Positions 60,438 through 64,000 of a stretch of 64,000 bases of DNA are shown here, in pieces; the first letter of the stretch is position 1; each line of letters begins with the position of its first letter. The stretch is from Siphonodentalium dalli. Lineage: Eukaryota > Mollusca > Scaphopoda > Gadilida > Siphonodentaliidae. The stretch lies in contig CP136061.1 of assembly GCA_032622095.1 (NCBI GenBank), positions 64,981,127 to 65,045,126 of the forward strand. The letters are read 5' to 3'. The notes under the pieces were generated by a model. The model was not told where the DNA came from, did not search any database, and worked only from the letters and a program-made list of their open reading frames with translations. The position numbers and the translations under genes were made by a program.

Positions 60438-61375
60438 CAGGCCTCAGCTTGCAGCTTGAGAATAGGGAGAAGTGACTTCTCCCTCTGGCAGAAATAGGGA
60501 GAAGTGAGAGAAAAATAGGGAGAAGTGAGAGACTGGAGAATAATTTCATCTGATAATTTATTTAATATGAGGTTAAACAAACGAAAAAAACATTATCATG
60601 GAAAAAAATTCAAATTTTTCATTTAAATGTAATATAGATTGTTTGTTGCATTTGGTTTGCATATATATGCCACAATTAACGGCCTTGAGTCTTGACATCG
60701 ACTACCGAGTGTCTCTAAAATCACTGAATCATTGGGAATAAAATTACGATTTTCCGGTTATGGATCACGTTTTATTTCGAACAAGGCAATACAACGATTA
60801 AAACTTTATTTGCACACTATAAAATGGTGCTCTCGGATAATTTTGTCGTCAAATATATTCAGTAACATCAGGTAACATCGGATAATTTAAAGGGAGTACG
60901 GATTCAATAGAATTATTTGAGGTCCGTTCGATTAGCATTCTGTTATTGCGTAAAAACACGGAATACCACAAAGACGGAAACGGAACTAAAACAAACAAAA
61001 TGTTTAAATCGGCAATATAATAATAATTTGAGTCGGCGGTTTTAAAGCAGTCAGTCGGGACGAGCAGAAACCAACACTTTATTAAGTATGGCCAAAACGG
61101 AAGGCTTCTTTGTTTGATATATTATAATCCTTGTCTGGACATTGAAGATCGCATTTACTTACTCAGCGCTGTTAAACAAAAGGAGTCAACCTTGTGTCAA
61201 CATTTTGTCACTGTTTGATATATTCATAATTGATTTGTAACACTATAGCATGCATGGCTTATCGCTTACTACAGCCGTAGGATAATTTTGGGAAAATCAG
61301 AGGGCGACTTCACTTCTCCCTGGCGCGACACTAAGGCGACTATTTCGCCCTACTCGCCTGGTAAGCTGAGGCCTG
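60438..61375. mobile_element. hAT-type element (CAGGCCTCAGC ends)
   Basis: Exact 8-bp duplication GGTGAACT (60430-60437, 61376-61383), same 11-bp ends as the nested copy at 39.2 kb but in the opposite orientation: 'agggagaagtga' repeats lie at the left end and 'ggcgac' clusters at the right. Non-autonomous. Inserted directly beside a family A MITE. Confidence 0.9.
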
Positions 61376-62278
61376 GGTGAACTTATAGTGATCAACTTAA
61401 AGGGCCACTCAATGTTCGAATCCCCAGATCACATTATATACAACATATTCTATATAATATACCAATTGAAATCGGATTCTCCAAAACATTGTATTATCAA
61501 CTTATCCGGTCGAGAAAAAAATGTGAACATGTTGTTTTGTCAAGGTATACCGACGTGTGTTCAGAGTGGTTCTGTGCTTAGTTTTGATCTGGACTGTTCT
61601 GCCAGTCTATTAGTCTCAATGCTTGGGGATAACTCTATCTACTTGTTTTGAATCTTGATGCATTTTGTGGGGATTGTTGTGGGTAAATCTGAGAATCTCT
61701 CATCACAAGTGGATGCTCCAAGGCAACAGCTGTTCTGTATCCTGGTGGAATGTAAAATGTCCGGCACAATATTTTTTGGCCTAAGCTAAGCTGCCCAACA
61801 GAATGTTTCGCCCCGCCTTAAAGATAATGTATCTCTTCCCATCAAATGAATTGATGAAATGAAATGATATCTGACTATCCACAGGATCTGCTCAAATCTG
61901 CCTTTTATAGGCGACATAATGCTAAGAATAATTTATGTAACATCATGCAGTGGATACGATGGAGACGACATGACAACTTGATAAGACGTGTCGTGGATTG
62001 TGCAATCTTGTCTGTATTCTGGCCCACAAATCCAAAATGACGTCAGAAACCATATAATGATGTCTTAATTTGTTCGTTTTCATTAAGCTAGCCAACGAAA
62101 TTGGTCTAAATTAAATTAATAGGCCTAAATCATATGGGAATTCTTTGTAAGTTGTACTTTAATTTTCATCGCAATGCTCCTTTCCCGATTCCGCGTTTTG
62201 GCAATCTCCACACTGTTGCTAATCGGAAGTCACGTGACATTTTCTCCAAAATCCATACCCGCGATCTTTGAAAAATCC

Positions 62279-62385
62279 CTGAGAGCTTTCCGATGAATGG
62301 CAATAAGCCATATTTCCGACTAAATCCTGAAAAGTTACCCATAATTCTGCTGTGGTTAAGGAGTTGATTACTTAGAGCATTACTG
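62279..62385. mobile_element. MITE family A, right arm only
   Basis: From the tip (ctgagagctttccgatgaatgg) to gagcattactg|ta. Confidence 0.87.
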
Positions 62386-62547
62386 TATATTCACAAAAAA
62401 GGCTATTGTGTATAAAAATCATGTTGTTGTAATTGTGGTCCAGAAGAGATAGACTATATTTAACCCTTTAATATCTTGATACAAACTGAGGTAGTGTTCG
62501 TAGGCCATCCTAAATCATTTGTAATGTTAATTTAGCTTATACATTCA

Positions 62548-62781
62548 CCCTTCCATGATTGGAGCTTCCTAAAATTTTGCGAAAACCTTATGCCAATGCA
62601 TTCTCTTATATATGCAAGTCTCACATAGGGAGCCTTGCATATATAAGAGAATACCTTGACCGTATAAGCCAGTGCATTCTCGTAGATATGCGAGGCTCAC
62701 TATGGGCGACCCACATATATAAGATAATGCACTTAAGGAACTTTAAAGCTGCACCAGCGCAACTCCCATCATGAAAGAGTT
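62548..62781. mobile_element. MITE family C, complete, diverged
   Basis: acccttccatgattggagct ... aactcccatcatgaaaga|gttaa. Confidence 0.78.
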
Positions 62782-62968
62782 AAGGTGTGAATTAATGGGA
62801 ACCATATCATTTCTCTTTCTGTTATCTGCTTATTACAATTTTAATGGGTTAAACATAGGTTAACTTTTTTGACAAACCAGTTCATATAATTGTAGTATAT
62901 GAAATGTCATCACCATGATCTCAAAGCAGTCTGGTTACAAGCCATGGATGTCACAAGGAGAGTAATAA

Positions 62969-63437
62969 CCCTTTCTTTCCTAAATGGATTCTCCCATCAG
63001 TTGGATTGGCCTATTATTCATCGAGAGATGTTCAGGAAATATGAGCAGACAACTACAGTAATGCCCAAAGTAATTGACCACTTAACCACAGCAGAATTAT
63101 GGGTAATTTTTCAGGATTTAGTCGGAAATATGGCTTGTTGCCATTCATCTGAAAGCTCTCGCTGAGAGCTTTCCGATGAATGGCAACAAGCCATATTTGA
63201 TGATATTTCCGACTAAATCCTGAAAAATTACCCATAATTCTGCTGTGGTTAAGTGGTCAATTACTTTGGGCATTACTGTAACAGGTAATACAAGAGCAGA
63301 AGGATTTTTATTCTTTGGTGGGATTGGGATATGTTAATAAAATAAGTTAAACAAAATGCTTTGGTTGTTCGTTGATGTTATTGTCTGAACACTTCCAAAG
63401 GGAACTACTTATCAATGAGTATTTGGTAAAGAAAGGG
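62969..63437. mobile_element. MITE family B with nested family A
   Basis: ccctttctttcctaaatgg at left, tttggtaaagaaaggg at right; the family A copy at 63056-63278 splits it. Confidence 0.78.
63056..63278. mobile_element. MITE family A inserted in a family B copy
   Basis: TA-flanked, full hairpin plus a 7-base insertion (tgatgat) in the right arm. Family B sequence continues on both sides. Confidence 0.9.
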
Positions 63438-64000
63438 TCTACACATAAATGCTTCAGTAAATGCATTTCATTGTGGCTGGAATTGCCTGTGCTATATGAG
63501 TTTGTCAGCAGCAACACTCCAAGCCAAAACCCAGAGCTGGGGTCAAGATATTTATCTGACATGATCTAAACCCAATCCTCTAAGTAAACAATGCTGGAGG
63601 ACCATCCAATTATATGGAAGCTAAGCTCTCCAAGTCTGGCTCCAACATAATTAGACAGGGGCTCCACTACTTGACAGCCACAACATAATTAGACATGGCT
63701 GGGTGTAGTGACTGGGCCTGCAGGCAGAAACCTTATTAAAGGAATAGGGTGCTGAAAAAAACAATAATATTTTCTTTCAATATACCGATAATATATATAT
63801 ATAATGTCCATTGGGCGCATATAATCTAATATTCGGCAGCCATTCGTTATTTTTATAACGATTATACAAAATTCCGAAGTTAGCCGAAGATTTTGTTGTA
63901 GACGAAGTCACGTGATCATCGGCCCGATCACGTGATTGTCACATGTGGTAACCCATCGACAACGCATATATACGCTACGGCAGTATTTTAAGTTTGCATG

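Larger units (their letters stand above)
61384..64000. other. Upstream side of the NAV gene; promoter-like motifs but no exon seen
   Basis: Apart from MITEs, contains cggaagtcacgtgac at about 62224-62238 and a CACGTG inverted repeat at 63908-63935. No CH-domain exon of NAV was recognised here. Confidence 0.4.

Noticed and set aside
61145-61175. Donor-like gtaagt on the minus strand near 61.15 kb
   Set aside because: Lies inside the hAT element at 60438-61375 and has no open frame with an acceptor.
1-64000. rRNA genes, riboswitches, operons, bacterial promoters
   Set aside because: Nothing matching; splice signals and element types show a eukaryotic nuclear genome.

Overview
The window is eukaryotic nuclear DNA: AT-rich, with sparse introns-and-exons coding and very many short inverted-repeat transposons. 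Dispersed repeats containing 'ggggcataactctg' and the many 'acatgtacatg' runs resemble those I know from molluscan genomes, so a marine lophotrochozoan, most likely a mollusc, is my best guess (inference, not proven).

The main gene is on the minus strand: a neuron navigator (NAV/unc-53/sickie) homologue. Six exons chain together with matching intron phases, from about 59.5 kb down to 37.7 kb: an exon coding a 10-residue repeat (59307-59539), a 1535-nt Ser-rich exon (46748-48282), then small exons at 45199-45252, 41901-41953, 38867-38890 and 37724-37798. The last three encode the conserved stretch leading into the NAV coiled coil. The rest of the coiled coil and the AAA ATPase domain were not found and probably lie beyond the left edge. 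The 5' end (calponin-homology region or alternative promoters) was not found either. A 21-nt microexon candidate (59974-59994) lies upstream. A 40-codon ATG-initiated exon with a phase-0 donor (25642-25761) may be an internal alternative first exon.

The region 1-37 kb holds introns or intergenic DNA with a few coding-like segments I cannot name (notably 19209-19358). It also has a 5'-truncated LINE (20.5-21.5 kb), a short Helitron (24191-24440), minisatellites and MITEs.

Four short-transposon families dominate. Family A has a TA target, CAGTAATGCCC ends and arms of about 105 bp. Family B has a TTAA target and CCCTTTC ends. Family C also has a TTAA target, and carries internal 'tatataagagaatgca' hairpins. 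Family D is built from hairpins of 'cagaatgaggtcccc'. In addition there are four hAT-type elements with exact 8-bp target duplications (37004, 39159, 51865, 60438), one PIF/Harbinger element with a truncated transposase (43415-44161) and a TA-flanked long palindrome (39070-40562) that hosts one of the hATs.

No prokaryotic features, rRNA genes, convincing tRNAs or CRISPR arrays were seen. Coordinates of repeats without stated target duplications are good to roughly 5-10 bases.
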